The notes beneath the pieces were generated by a model. It was given only the letters and a program-made list of their open reading frames with translations. It was not told the DNA's origin and made no database searches. Shown here one piece after another: positions 33,970 to 42,955 of a DNA stretch of 64,000 bases. Source of the DNA: Mycobacterium lentiflavum (GTDB lineage: Bacteria > Actinomycetota > Actinomycetes > Mycobacteriales > Mycobacteriaceae). The stretch covers positions 558,001 through 622,000 of the forward strand of contig NZ_CP092423.2 of NCBI RefSeq assembly GCF_022374895.2. The letters run 5' to 3'. Within the stretch, counting starts at the first letter, position 1, and each line of letters begins with the position of its first letter. A program made the translations under genes and the position numbers.

Positions 33970-34043
33970 TGGAGCCGATGACGGGAATCGAACCCGCGTA
34001 TTCAGCTTGGGAAGCTGATGTTCTGCCATTGAACTACATCGGC
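33970..34043 (-). tRNA. glyU: tRNA-Gly (CCC anticodon)
   Basis: A 74-base minus-strand cloverleaf including encoded CCA. The acceptor stem GCCGATG pairs with CATCGGC, followed by discriminator T and CCA. The D-arm is GTTCAATGGCAGAAC, the anticodon stem TCAGC/GCTGA encloses loop TTCCCAA (plus 34007-34013) with anticodon CCC, and the T-arm is GCGGG-TTCGATT-CCCGT. It reads GGG codons. glyU is the name I recall for the tRNA-Gly near dcd in M. tuberculosis; the symbol is less certain than the call. Confidence 0.95.
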
Positions 34044-34171
34044 GCGGTTGCCCAAGAAGGCTAGCATCCGGGCGCGCAACCAGCCGCGACAGTCGAATGC
34101 CGATATGGAATTGCGGCTATCCACTGAAATTTAAAATGCTCACATTTATTCTTTCGTGATCATGCCGTAAT

Positions 34172-34828
34172 GTGCCCTGGGTGGGCCGACACAGGTTAGC
34201 CAAGAAGCGGCGGAAGTCGCCGGTTGCCCTGGCAGCGATGCTGGCCCCTGCCGCGGTGTTCTTCGCGGTGGGCGGAGACGTCGGCCCATTTGTCACGCCA
34301 TCGGAAGCCAAGTCCGTTATTGGAGACGTCACTCCGAGCCGATTGGAAATCGTCGGGGCGGAAACGAAATTGGTGCATAGCGCGGCCGATGTGGGTGCCC
34401 CCGATCGCCAGCCGATGGCGTCGCGATATCACGTTCGGTCCCGCTTCTTGCCCGTCGGGCTCTGCCCGGAACAGGGCCTGCAGGTGCGCACGATCCTGGC
34501 GTCGCGCGCCATCAGCGCGACCTTCCCCGAGATTCACGAAATCGGCGGTGTGCGACCGGATCCGCTGCCCTGGCATCCCCTCGGCTTTGCGCTGGACGTG
34601 ATGATCCCGAACCCCCAGAGCGCCCAGGGCATTGCGCTGGGCAACGCGATCGTCGCCTACGTGCTGAAGAACGCGAACCGATTCGGCATCCAGGACGCTA
34701 TTTGGCGCGGCGTCTACTACACGCCCAACGGGGCACAACCGAGCAGACTCGGCCACTACGACCACGTCCACGTCACGACGACTGGAGGCGGCTACCCCAA
34801 GGGCGGCGAAACGTACCTCGCCGACTGA
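34172..34828 (+). CDS. Exported M15-like (VanY/HxxxxxxD) protein, Rv0320-like
   Basis: The protein has 218 residues. A basic stretch (RHRLAKKRRKSPVAL) and a hydrophobic helix (AAMLAPAAVFFAVGG) form an N-terminal anchor or Tat-like signal. The C-terminal domain (about 95-205) has WHPLGFALDVMIP, an H-x6-D pair, and YDHVHVTTTG, an H-x-H. These are zinc ligands of peptidase M15 (LAS) enzymes such as VanY and D-Ala-D-Ala carboxypeptidases. A peptidoglycan-related peptidase or binding role is inferred. The GTG at 34172 gives MPWVGRHR; GTG 34181 is an alternative. It lies 32 bases upstream of dcd. Confidence 0.8.
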   Translation: MPWVGRHRLAKKRRKSPVALAAMLAPAAVFFAVGGDVGPFVTPSEAKSVIGDVTPSRLEIVGAETKLVHSAADVGAPDRQPMASRYHVRSRFLPVGLCPEQGLQVRTILASRAISATFPEIHEIGGVRPDPLPWHPLGFALDVMIPNPQSAQGIALGNAIVAYVLKNANRFGIQDAIWRGVYYTPNGAQPSRLGHYDHVHVTTTGGGYPKGGETYLAD

Positions 34829-34860
34829 ACGCGAGACAACGCAGCAGATAGGCTCGTCGC

Positions 34861-35433
34861 GTGCTGCTCTCCGATCGTGACCTCAGGGCCGAAATCTCCG
34901 CCGGCCGGTTGGGCATCGACCCGTTCGACGACGCTCTCGTACAACCCTCGAGCGTCGACGTTCGCCTCGACAGCATGTTCCGGGTGTTCAACAACACCCG
35001 CTACACCCACATCGACCCCGCCAAGCAGCAGGACGAACTGACCAGCCTGGTGGAACCCGCCGAAGGGGAGCCCTTCGTGCTGCACCCGGGCGAGTTCGTG
35101 CTGGGCTCCACCTTGGAGCAGGTCGCGTTGGCCGACGACCTCGCCGGGCGTCTGGAAGGCAAGTCGTCGCTGGGCCGGCTCGGCTTACTGACGCACTCGA
35201 CCGCCGGGTTCATCGATCCTGGCTTCACCGGTCACATCACCCTCGAGCTGTCCAACGTCGCCAATCTGCCCATCACGTTATGGCCAGGCATGAAGATCGG
35301 GCAGCTGTGCATCCTGCGTTTGACCAGCCCGGCTGAACACCCCTACGGCAGTTCCCGGGTTGGCTCGAAATACCAGGGCCAGCGCGGACCGACACCTTCT
35401 CGCTCCTACGAGAACTTCATAAGAACTACATAG
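34861..35433 (+). CDS. dcd: dCTP deaminase (dUMP-forming type)
   Basis: A 190-residue trimeric pyrimidine nucleotide enzyme. [20 protein letters not shown] and [11 protein letters not shown] carry the catalytic set Ser102, Arg106 and Glu129, equivalent to Ser111/Arg115/Glu138 of E. coli Dcd. It matches Rv0321, whose product both deaminates dCTP and hydrolyses dUTP to dUMP for dTMP synthesis. GTG start at 34861. It follows the M15-like gene, as in M. tuberculosis, and would normally precede udgA, but two DUF7159-like genes are inserted between them here. Confidence 0.97.
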   Translation: MLLSDRDLRAEISAGRLGIDPFDDALVQPSSVDVRLDSMFRVFNNTRYTHIDPAKQQDELTSLVEPAEGEPFVLHPGEFVLGSTLEQVALADDLAGRLEGKSSLGRLGLLTHSTAGFIDPGFTGHITLELSNVANLPITLWPGMKIGQLCILRLTSPAEHPYGSSRVGSKYQGQRGPTPSRSYENFIRTT

Positions 35434-35541
35434 CTGCGGCGGGCTGCCCGCACCGCCTTTCTAAGGAAGTATGTAGTAGTCGGGATCGTTTCTTCCGGTC
35501 CGGGCATGGCTTGTCTTGCAACGCTTTTGGAGTGGTTCTTC

Positions 35542-37734
35542 GTGGATGTCGTGCTCGGGGTGTCAATCGCACCGACTTCGGTTCAGATGATCGTGGTCGA
35601 GGGCGAGAACGCCGACGGCGCCCTGGTGGAAGAGGATCAGTTTCCCCTCGGCGCGGCCGCTGACACCGAACCCACAGCCGTTTCCGATCGGGTGATCTCC
35701 GCGATTCTCGGCACTCGCGAGGGTGCCGCCGATGCCGGGCTGGAGCTGTCCTCGATCGGCGTGACGTGGACCGACCAGTTGCACGCAGCGGTGCTTCGCG
35801 ACGCGCTGGCCTCCTACAAGCTCGAGAACGTGATGCTGGTCTCGTCCTTCCTCGCTGCCGCCGCACTTGGTCAATCCGTCGGTGGCGCAATGGGTTACGA
35901 CACCACCGCAGTGCTGTTCGTCGAGCCCGACACCGCGACGCTCGCCGTCGTCGAGACCTCCGACGGGTCCATCACCGACGTCTACAAGGAACAAATCATC
36001 GCCGAGTCCTATGACGAGGCCACCGCGCAACTCACCGGGATGATCGCCTGGCTCGACGAGCTGGAGGCACCTCCCGGCGGGGTGTTCGTCGTCGGATCGG
36101 GCGTCGACGTCGGCCCAATCAAGCCGGCATTGGATTCCGCGACCTCGCTCAGCGTGAACGCGGCGGAAGAGCCCGAGACGGCGCTGGCCCTAGGGGCCGC
36201 GCTGGCATCGGCCAACGCGCCGCTGTTCGCATCGTCGACGGCGGCGCTGGCCTACGCGCAAGACCCGGGCACCGGCGTCGTCCATCCGGCTGCCGGGCCC
36301 GAATACCTTGGCGTGCCGTACCTTTCCGACGCGACCCTCGGACGCGATGAGCTCGCCTACAGCCTGGTGTCCGACGAGGATGCCGACGCGCCAACCGTCG
36401 TGATCGATCCGTCCGACTTGGGCGGCCCGGACCTAGGCCAGCCGAGTCGCAGGCCAGTGCTGTTGGTCGGCAGTGGGATGGCGGTGGTCGCCGTCAGCGC
36501 GGTGGTCGCACTAGAGATCGCACTGGCCATCGGCATTCGCACCACGAACGTCGCTGTGCAGCCCAGTCCTAACCAAAACCTCATCGTGCCAACACAACCG
36601 GCCTCCGCGCCCCCGCCGGCTGAGGCGTCGGTCGCTCAGCCGAAGATTGTCTTGCCTGCCCCCGCCGCGGCGCCTAAGCCGTTGCGTCCAGCGTTGGCGG
36701 CACCGCTGCCGGCAGCTCCGGCTCCCGCCGCCTTGCCACCACTGCCCGCGGCTCCTGCCGCTTTGCCGCCGCTGCCCGCGGCTCCTGCTCCGATTGCTCC
36801 GGTGGTGCCGGCTCCGGTCGTGGTGCCGATCCCGGTGCCCCAGATCCGCATGCCGGCTCCGGAATGGTTGATGAGTCCGCCGGTGATCCAGGCGCCACCG
36901 CGACCGGTGTTGCCACCCGTGGTGGTGCAGCAACCGCCGCCGATGGTGGTGCAGCAACCGCCACCCGTGGTGATGCAGCAACCGCCACATCAGGCTCCTC
37001 CAGAATCTGGCCCTGGCGGCCAGGGCGGTTGGCACGTTCCGCCGCCTGGTTCGGGTTCGGGTGGTGCCAGCGGTGGCGGCCCGGGAGGCTTTCCGGGCTC
37101 GGGTCCTGGTGGTCCTGGCGGTGGGCATGTTCCGCCGCCTAGCACGGGTTCCGGCGGCGGTGGCCACGGTTCGGGTGATCCTGCCGGCGGCGGACCGTTC
37201 GGTGGTGGTCCGGCTGGTGGTGGGCCGATCGTTGGCGGACCTGGCCACGGTGGTGGCGGACCGTTCGGTGGTGGTCCGGCTGGTGGTGGGCCGATCGTTG
37301 GCGGACCTGGCCACGGGGGCGGCGGTCCCATCGGTGGCGGGCCGTTCGGTGGTGGGCCAGTAGGCGGCGGCCCGATTGGTGGTGGTCCGATTGGTGGTGG
37401 TCCGGCCGGCGGCGGACCGTTCGGTGGTGGGTCTGGCCACGGTGGTGGTCCGGCCGGTGGCGGGCCGATTGGTGGTGGTCCGGCCGGTGGTGGCCCGTTC
37501 GGCGGCAGCCACGGTGGCGGTGGACCCATCGGCGGTGGACCCATCGGCGGCGGCGGTCACAGCAGCGGTGGCTTTGGCGGAGGCGGCGGTCGGGGTGGCG
37601 GAGGTGGCCTCGGCGGAGGCGGCGGTCTGGGTGGCGGAGGTGGCCTCGGCGGAGGCGGCGGCCTGGGTGGCAGCGGTGGCCTCGGCGGAGGCGGCGGTCA
37701 CAGCAGCGGTGGCGGCGGCGGTGGCCATCACTAG
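35542..37734 (+). CDS. DUF7159-like degenerate ASKHA-fold membrane protein, paralogue B
   Basis: The protein has 730 residues. Residues 1-240 are the shared domain: VDVVLGVSIAPTSVQMIVVE, TTAVLFVEPDTATLAVVE, GGVFVVGSGVDVGPIKPALD and ALALGAALASANAP. The last two phrases match the adenosine loop and terminal GAA helix of Hsp70/actin-fold ATPases, while the acidic catalytic residues are missing. A transmembrane helix (AVVAVSAVVALEIALAIG, about 312-330) is followed by Pro/Ala-rich sequence (about 345-500) and a Gly-Pro repeat tail of about 230 residues with FGGGPAGGGPIVGGPGHG units. The tail ends in Gly/Ser/His (SSGGGGGGHH). GTG 35542 is preferred because GGAG lies 9 bases upstream; the open frame to 35506 is weaker. 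Confidence 0.85.
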   Translation: MDVVLGVSIAPTSVQMIVVEGENADGALVEEDQFPLGAAADTEPTAVSDRVISAILGTREGAADAGLELSSIGVTWTDQLHAAVLRDALASYKLENVMLVSSFLAAAALGQSVGGAMGYDTTAVLFVEPDTATLAVVETSDGSITDVYKEQIIAESYDEATAQLTGMIAWLDELEAPPGGVFVVGSGVDVGPIKPALDSATSLSVNAAEEPETALALGAALASANAPLFASSTAALAYAQDPGTGVVHPAAGPEYLGVPYLSDATLGRDELAYSLVSDEDADAPTVVIDPSDLGGPDLGQPSRRPVLLVGSGMAVVAVSAVVALEIALAIGIRTTNVAVQPSPNQNLIVPTQPASAPPPAEASVAQPKIVLPAPAAAPKPLRPALAAPLPAAPAPAALPPLPAAPAALPPLPAAPAPIAPVVPAPVVVPIPVPQIRMPAPEWLMSPPVIQAPPRPVLPPVVVQQPPPMVVQQPPPVVMQQPPHQAPPESGPGGQGGWHVPPPGSGSGGASGGGPGGFPGSGPGGPGGGHVPPPSTGSGGGGHGSGDPAGGGPFGGGPAGGGPIVGGPGHGGGGPFGGGPAGGGPIVGGPGHGGGGPIGGGPFGGGPVGGGPIGGGPIGGGPAGGGPFGGGSGHGGGPAGGGPIGGGPAGGGPFGGSHGGGGPIGGGPIGGGGHSSGGFGGGGGRGGGGGLGGGGGLGGGGGLGGGGGLGGSGGLGGGGGHSSGGGGGGHH
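37192..37323 (+). repeat. 66-base tandem duplication in the Gly-Pro tail
   Basis: Two adjacent 66-base units (37192-37257 and 37258-37323), nearly identical, begin GGACCGTTCGGTGGTGGTCC and encode GPFGGGPAGGGPIVGGPGHG plus two Gly. The rest of 37168-37728 is a looser array of GGGP(F/I/A) and GLGGGGG units. The length in frame (22 residues per unit) suggests repeat-number variation between strains. Confidence 0.9.
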
Positions 37735-37885
37735 CTGCCTCGATCCACGCGACCACGCTCGAGGGTGCGTAAAATCGGGTCGCTAGGGGAATACAGGGTG
37801 GGGAATTGCGCCGTCTCGAGGTAGCCGGAGCCTGCGATGACGACGTCCTCCACAGCACTGTCTAGCAAACGACAATGGAGGGGCA

Positions 37886-39469
37886 TTGGACACCGTACTT
37901 GGGGTGTCGATGGCGCCAACGGCAGTCCGGATGGTTCTGGTCGAAGGCGAAAATGGCGATGGCGCCACCGTCGATGAAGACAATTTCGACATCGCTTCCG
38001 ATGACGACGCGGCGACGACAAGCGCTGCGGATCAAGTGGTTTCGGCGATCCTGGGAACCCAGGAGGGTGCGGCTCAGGGCGGCTACCAGCTGACGTCGAC
38101 GGGCGTCACCTGGACCGATCCCGTCGAGGCGGCCGCCCTGCGCGACGCACTGGCCGCGCACAAGGTCGAGAACGTGATGTTGGTCTCGGCGTTCCTCGCC
38201 GCGGCCGCCTTGGCGCAGGCGGTCGGCAACGAAACCAATTACGCGCAGACCGCGCTGCTGTTCATCGAACCCGACACCGCGACCTTGGCGCTTGTCGATA
38301 CCGCCGACGGGTCGATCGCCGATGTGCATCGTCAGCCCCTGCCCGAAGACGACGACGCCGCGGTGGCACAGCTGGCCACGATGGTTTCCGAGGCCGAGAC
38401 GCTGGACACCCGCCCGGGCGCGGTATTCGTCGTGGGCTCCGGCGTCGATGTTCCGCTGATCAAGCCCGCCCTGGAGGCCGCGACCACGCTCCCGCTGGCA
38501 ATGCCCGAGGAGCCCGACACCGCACTGGCTCGCGGCGCCGCCCTGGCGTCGGCCCACGCGCCGCTGTTCGCCTCGTCCACCGCTGCGCAGGCCTACGCGC
38601 AGGACCCCGGCACCGGTGCCATCGACCCCTTCGCGATTGCCCCCGGTTATTTCGACAGCCCGGACTCCGGCGAGGGTGCGCTGGCGTACAGCGCCGTTCC
38701 CGAGAACTATGTCGACGCCTACACAAGCGAACACACCGCCGCCACCTCACTCATTGACTACCAAGAAACTGACTACCCGGAACGCAGTTCGTTTGGACTC
38801 GTAGGCAGCGTGGTGGCGTCGATCTTCATCGTCGGGGTGGCGGCGCTGATCGTTTCGCTGGCGGTCGCGATCCGGCCGACCGCCGGTGTGAAGCCGGTTC
38901 CCAGCCACAACATCGTCGCCCCCGCCACACCGGCGCCGGCGGCTCCGGCTCCCGCCGCGCCCGCACCGGCTCCCGCTGCGCCCGCCTCGGCTCCTGCGGC
39001 TCCCGCGCCCGCGGCGGCCCCGATCCAGGCTCCGGCGCCTGTTCCTCAGGCGCCCGCTCCGGCTCCGATACCCGACGCCCCGGCGCCGGTTCCGGTCCAG
39101 ATCCCGGACGCACCTGCACCGATACCCGACGCACCCGCGCCGGTCCCGGTTCCGGCGGCCCCGGCGCCCGCGCCCGTGGCGCCGATTCCCGTGCCGATCC
39201 CGTTGCCGATACCTCCGGTTATCGGCGTGCCCGGCGTGCCGATCGGACCCGGCGGTGGTGGGTTCCCCGGCAGCCAGGGCCGCGGCGGTGGTGGCTTCCC
39301 CGGTAGCCAAGGCCCCGGCGAAGGTGGCTTCCCCGGCGGTGGTCACGGTGGCGGCGGCTTCCCCGGGGGTGGCGGTGGTCACGGTGGCGGCGGTTTTCCC
39401 GGCTTCCCCGGCGGTGGCGGCGGTCACGGTGGTTTCGGCGGCGGTCACGGCGGGTTTGGCCGCCATTAG
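37886..39469 (+). CDS. DUF7159-like degenerate ASKHA-fold membrane protein, paralogue C
   Basis: A 527-residue tandem neighbour of paralogue B with the same plan. LDTVLGVSMAPTAVRMVLVE opens the domain. QTALLFIEPDTATLALVD, GAVFVVGSGVDVPLIKPALE and ALARGAALASAHAP follow. The transmembrane helix is about 305-328 (VASIFIVGVAALIVSLAVAI). The tail is first Pro/Ala-rich (APAPAAPAPAPAAPAS) and then short Gly-rich (FPGGGGGHGGGGFPG) ending GGFGRH. TTG at 37886 is the likely start, with GGAGGGG just upstream. B and C are separated by about 150 bases. The acidic stretch near 270-300 (DYQETDYPE) precedes the membrane. Confidence 0.85.
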   Translation: MDTVLGVSMAPTAVRMVLVEGENGDGATVDEDNFDIASDDDAATTSAADQVVSAILGTQEGAAQGGYQLTSTGVTWTDPVEAAALRDALAAHKVENVMLVSAFLAAAALAQAVGNETNYAQTALLFIEPDTATLALVDTADGSIADVHRQPLPEDDDAAVAQLATMVSEAETLDTRPGAVFVVGSGVDVPLIKPALEAATTLPLAMPEEPDTALARGAALASAHAPLFASSTAAQAYAQDPGTGAIDPFAIAPGYFDSPDSGEGALAYSAVPENYVDAYTSEHTAATSLIDYQETDYPERSSFGLVGSVVASIFIVGVAALIVSLAVAIRPTAGVKPVPSHNIVAPATPAPAAPAPAAPAPAPAAPASAPAAPAPAAAPIQAPAPVPQAPAPAPIPDAPAPVPVQIPDAPAPIPDAPAPVPVPAAPAPAPVAPIPVPIPLPIPPVIGVPGVPIGPGGGGFPGSQGRGGGGFPGSQGPGEGGFPGGGHGGGGFPGGGGGHGGGGFPGFPGGGGGHGGFGGGHGGFGRH

Positions 39470-39558
39470 GTCTCCGAGAGCCAGCTGTCACCTCCCGTTT
39501 GCCTCCCGCTCAGCACTGCGATGCAGTTAGCTCATCGCGACCACCTACACACGGTGGT

Positions 39559-40884
39559 ATGCGATGCACCGTCTTCGGTACTGGATATCTGGGTGCTACG
39601 CACGCAGTCGGCATGGCTGTGCTGGGACACGAGGTCGTCGGGGTTGATATCGACCCAGGCAAAGTCGCCAAGCTCGCCGCGGGTGACATTCCCTTCTACG
39701 AGCCCGGTCTCCGAGAGTTGTTGACCGACAACCTGGCTGCCGGCAGATTGCGGTTCACCACCGACTACGACTTGGCGGCCGATTTCGCCGACGTGCACTT
39801 CCTGGGCGTCGGTACACCGCAAAAGAAGGGCGAGTACGGCGCCGACCTCAGCCACGTCAACGCCGTCATCGACAACCTTGTACCCCGGCTGGCTAGGCCG
39901 GCCGTGCTGGTCGGCAAATCGACTGTGCCAGTGGGCACTGCGGCCGAGCTCGCCGAGCGCGCCGCTGCACTGGCGCCCGCGGGGGTCGACGTCGAAATCG
40001 CGTGGAATCCCGAGTTCCTGCGTGAGGGACACGCGGTGCATGACACCTTGGAGCCCGACCGCATTGTGCTTGGTATTCAACAGGATTCGGTGCGCTCAGA
40101 GATCGTCATCCGCGAGTTGTACGCACCAATCCTCGAAGCGGGTGTGCCTTTCCTCGTAACCGATTTGCAGACAGCGGAATTGGTTAAGGTTTCAGCCAAT
40201 GCCTTTCTTGCGACCAAGATTTCGTTCATCAATGCCGTCTCCGAGGTGTGTGAGGCCGCGGGGGCCGACGTCACGCTGCTCGCCGACGCGCTTGGGTACG
40301 ATTCCCGCATCGGGCGCAAATTCCTGAACGCCGGCTTGGGTTTTGGCGGTGGCTGCCTGCCCAAGGACATTCGAGCTTTCATGGCGCGCGCCGGTGAGCT
40401 AGGTGCCAACCAGGCGCTGACGTTCCTGCGCGAGGTAGACAGCATCAACATGCGCCGGCGCACCAAGATGGTTGAGCTGGCCACCGCCGCGTGCGGCGGT
40501 TCGCTGTTGGGCGCCAATATCGCCGTGCTCGGAGCGGCTTTCAAGCCCGAGTCCGACGATGTCCGGGATTCACCGGCGCTCAACGTCGCCGGTCAGCTGC
40601 AGCTCAACGGGGCCGTGGTCAACGTCTACGACCCGAAAGCCCTGGAGAACGCGCGCCGCCTGTTCCCGACGCTGAACTACGCGGTGTCGGTGACCGAGGC
40701 CTGCGAGGGCGCGGACGCGGTCCTGGTGCTGACAGAGTGGCAGGAATTCACTGACCTCGACCCGGAAGACCTCGCCGATCGGGTGCGTGCCCGCGTCGTC
40801 GTCGACGGCCGCAACTGCCTGGACGTCGAGCGCTGGACGCACGCGGGCTGGAAGGTGTTCCGGCTCGGGGCGCGACGTCCGTAG
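39559..40884 (+). CDS. udgA: UDP-glucose 6-dehydrogenase
   Basis: A 441-residue NAD-dependent enzyme that oxidises UDP-glucose twice to UDP-glucuronate for envelope polysaccharide synthesis. It has the N-terminal Rossmann motif VFGTGYLGATHA, the substrate region EIAWNPEFLREGHAVHD, the catalytic Cys266 in GFGGGCLPKDIRAF and the C-terminal UDP-binding GAAFKPESDDVRDSPAL. ATG 39559 aligns with the start of the Rossmann strand; the open frame extends to 39499 without a ribosome binding site. It matches Rv0322 in position and length. Confidence 0.96.
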   Translation: MRCTVFGTGYLGATHAVGMAVLGHEVVGVDIDPGKVAKLAAGDIPFYEPGLRELLTDNLAAGRLRFTTDYDLAADFADVHFLGVGTPQKKGEYGADLSHVNAVIDNLVPRLARPAVLVGKSTVPVGTAAELAERAAALAPAGVDVEIAWNPEFLREGHAVHDTLEPDRIVLGIQQDSVRSEIVIRELYAPILEAGVPFLVTDLQTAELVKVSANAFLATKISFINAVSEVCEAAGADVTLLADALGYDSRIGRKFLNAGLGFGGGCLPKDIRAFMARAGELGANQALTFLREVDSINMRRRTKMVELATAACGGSLLGANIAVLGAAFKPESDDVRDSPALNVAGQLQLNGAVVNVYDPKALENARRLFPTLNYAVSVTEACEGADAVLVLTEWQEFTDLDPEDLADRVRARVVVDGRNCLDVERWTHAGWKVFRLGARRP

Positions 40885-40912
40885 ATCGCACCCTGGCGAG
40901 TAGCCTGATCGC

Positions 40913-41668
40913 GTGGACTACGCGGCAGCCTTTCTCGACGAAAACCGGTCTTTTTCCGAGCTTTTCCGCGATGTCGACGAATCGCTGCCGGTGCCGACCT
41001 GCCCGGAGTGGAGCCTCAAGCAGCTGTTCCGCCATGTCGGCCGCGGCGATCGCTGGGCGGCGCAAATCGTGCGCGACCGACTCGACCAGCCGCCCGATGT
41101 CCGCAGCGTCGAAGGCGGCAAGCCGCCACCGGATCCCGCCGACGCGATCTCCTGGTTGCACGGCGGAGCCCAACGCCTGCTCGACGCCGTCGAGCTGTCC
41201 GGCGTCCAGACACCGGTATGGACCTTTCTCGGTGAGCGCCCAGCGAATTGGTGGATCCGACGCCGACTGCACGAGACGTCGGTACATCGCGCCGACGCGG
41301 CCATCGCGCTCGGGCGCGAATTCACCCTCGATCCCGCCGTCGCGGCGGACGGGATCACCGAGTTCCTCGAGCGCATCGCGGTCCAGGCCGGCAGCAACGG
41401 CGCCCCGCTGCCGCTCGAGGACGGCCACACCCTGCACCTGCACGCGACCGACCCCGGGCTGGGCGAAGCCGGCGAATGGACGATCAGTGTCGCGGACGGC
41501 GGCGTCGTCTGGTCACACGAGCACGGCAAGGGCAGTGCGGCGTTACGCGGCGGTGCCACCGAGCTGTTGCTGGCGATGGCGCGTCGAACTCGGCTCGGCG
41601 ACACCGGTATCGAGATGTTCGGCGACGAGGCCGTCTGGCAAACCTGGCTGGAGCGCACGCCGCTCTAG
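40913..41668 (+). CDS. Maleylpyruvate isomerase-family (mycothiol-dependent/DinB-like) protein
   Basis: A 251-residue protein. The N-terminal four-helix DinB-like bundle contains VPTCPEWSLKQLFRHVGRGD, with His ligands in the first and third helices (FRHVGRGDRWA, HETSVHRADA). These are typical of the TIGR03083/MDMPI family that uses mycothiol. The C-terminal domain (about 160-251) is the small MDMPI_C type ending GDEAVWQTWLERTPL. The enzyme may conjugate or isomerise with mycothiol; the substrate is unknown. GTG start 40913. Position corresponds to Rv0332. Confidence 0.85.
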   Translation: MDYAAAFLDENRSFSELFRDVDESLPVPTCPEWSLKQLFRHVGRGDRWAAQIVRDRLDQPPDVRSVEGGKPPPDPADAISWLHGGAQRLLDAVELSGVQTPVWTFLGERPANWWIRRRLHETSVHRADAAIALGREFTLDPAVAADGITEFLERIAVQAGSNGAPLPLEDGHTLHLHATDPGLGEAGEWTISVADGGVVWSHEHGKGSAALRGGATELLLAMARRTRLGDTGIEMFGDEAVWQTWLERTPL

Positions 41669-41720
41669 CAACGTCGGGGAAACGACGTGCTGAGAAGTGG
41701 TACACGGTAATTTTTAGTCC

Positions 41721-42071
41721 ATGACGACATCGGAGATTGCCACCGTGCTGGCTTGGCACGACGCTCTCGCCAGCGCGGACATCGAGACCTTGACGGCCCT
41801 ATCCAGCGACGACATCGACCTGGGTGACGCGCACGGAGCAGCGCAGGGCCATGAGGCGCTGCGCACCTGGGCCTCCTCCAACCCGGCGACCACCGAACTC
41901 GGCAAGATGTACGTGCACGACGGCGTCGTGGTCGCCGAACAAACGGGCGGCGCGCCCGGCGCGTTGGCGTTCCGCGTGGTCCACGACCATGTCACCTCGG
42001 TGTTCCGCCACCAGGACTTGGCGTCGGCGCTGGCGGCCACCGAACTCACCCAGGCCGACCTCGTCACCTAG
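41721..42071 (+). CDS. Small NTF2/SnoaL-like protein, Rv0333-like
   Basis: A 116-residue single alpha+beta cone domain: [20 protein letters not shown] (first helices), then [20 protein letters not shown] and a C-terminal helix ([18 protein letters not shown]). NTF2-fold proteins of this size are often limonene-epoxide-hydrolase-like or binding-only. I see no clear Asp-Arg-Asp triad. It sits 17 bases upstream of rmlA and is probably co-transcribed with it. Confidence 0.82.
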   Translation: MTTSEIATVLAWHDALASADIETLTALSSDDIDLGDAHGAAQGHEALRTWASSNPATTELGKMYVHDGVVVAEQTGGAPGALAFRVVHDHVTSVFRHQDLASALAATELTQADLVT

Positions 42072-42088
42072 GACTTAGGAGCCATTTC

Positions 42089-42955
42089 ATGCGCGGAATC
42101 ATCTTGGCCGGCGGTTCGGGCACGCGCCTGCACCCGATCACGATGGGCATCAGCAAGCAGTTGCTGCCGGTCTACGACAAGCCGATGGTCTACTACCCGT
42201 TGTCCACCTTGATGATGGCCGGAATCCGCGACATCTTGGTGATCACCACCCCACACGACGCGGCCGGCTTTCAGCGACTGCTGGGCGACGGTTCGCAGTT
42301 CGGCATCAACCTCAGCTATGTCGAGCAGGCGAGCCCCGATGGCCTGGCACAGGCTTTTGTATTGGGCGACAAGCACATCGGCAACGATTCGGTGGCCTTG
42401 GTATTGGGGGACAACATCTTCTACGGCCCGGGACTGGGCACCAGCCTTGATCGCTTCCAATCCATCGACGGTGGGGCGATTTTCGCGTACTGGGTGGCCA
42501 ACCCGTCGGCCTACGGTGTGGTCGAATTCAGTCCCGACGGACTGGCGTTGTCACTGGAGGAGAAACCGGCCACGCCGAAGTCGAATTACGCGGTGCCCGG
42601 GCTGTACTTCTACGACAACGACGTCATCGAAATCGCCAAGAGCCTGAAGCCGTCGGCGCGCGGCGAGTACGAGATCACCGACGTCAACCGGATCTACCTG
42701 AACCGCGGCCGGCTTGCGGTCGAGGTGATGGCCCGCGGCACCGCCTGGCTGGACACCGGAACCTTCGACTCGCTGCTGGACGCCAGTGACTTCGTGCGCA
42801 CCCTGGAACGACGGCAAGGCCTGAAAGTCAGTGTGCCCGAAGAGGTTGGGTGGCGGCGGGGCTGGATCAACGACGACGAGCTGGCCACGCGTGCTCGCAC
42901 GCTGCTCAAGTCCGGGTATGGCGGCTACCTGCTGGAGATGATGGAGCGGGGCTGA
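42089..42955 (+). CDS. rmlA: Glucose-1-phosphate thymidylyltransferase
   Basis: A 288-residue nucleotidyltransferase, the first enzyme of dTDP-L-rhamnose synthesis. That sugar links arabinogalactan to peptidoglycan, so the gene should be essential. [13 protein letters not shown] is the nucleotide-binding signature. [25 protein letters not shown] (metal site) and the product-binding [12 protein letters not shown] are intact. ATG 42089 has TAGGAG upstream. The 3' end overlaps the convergent YibE/F-like gene by 50 bases. Confidence 0.97.
   Translation: MRGIILAGGSGTRLHPITMGISKQLLPVYDKPMVYYPLSTLMMAGIRDILVITTPHDAAGFQRLLGDGSQFGINLSYVEQASPDGLAQAFVLGDKHIGNDSVALVLGDNIFYGPGLGTSLDRFQSIDGGAIFAYWVANPSAYGVVEFSPDGLALSLEEKPATPKSNYAVPGLYFYDNDVIEIAKSLKPSARGEYEITDVNRIYLNRGRLAVEVMARGTAWLDTGTFDSLLDASDFVRTLERRQGLKVSVPEEVGWRRGWINDDELATRARTLLKSGYGGYLLEMMERG

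Noticed and set aside
36511..37731. 406-codon antisense frame over the Gly-Pro tail of paralogue B
   Set aside because: Thr/Ala/Arg shadow of the repeat DNA; no start or ribosome binding site, no family.
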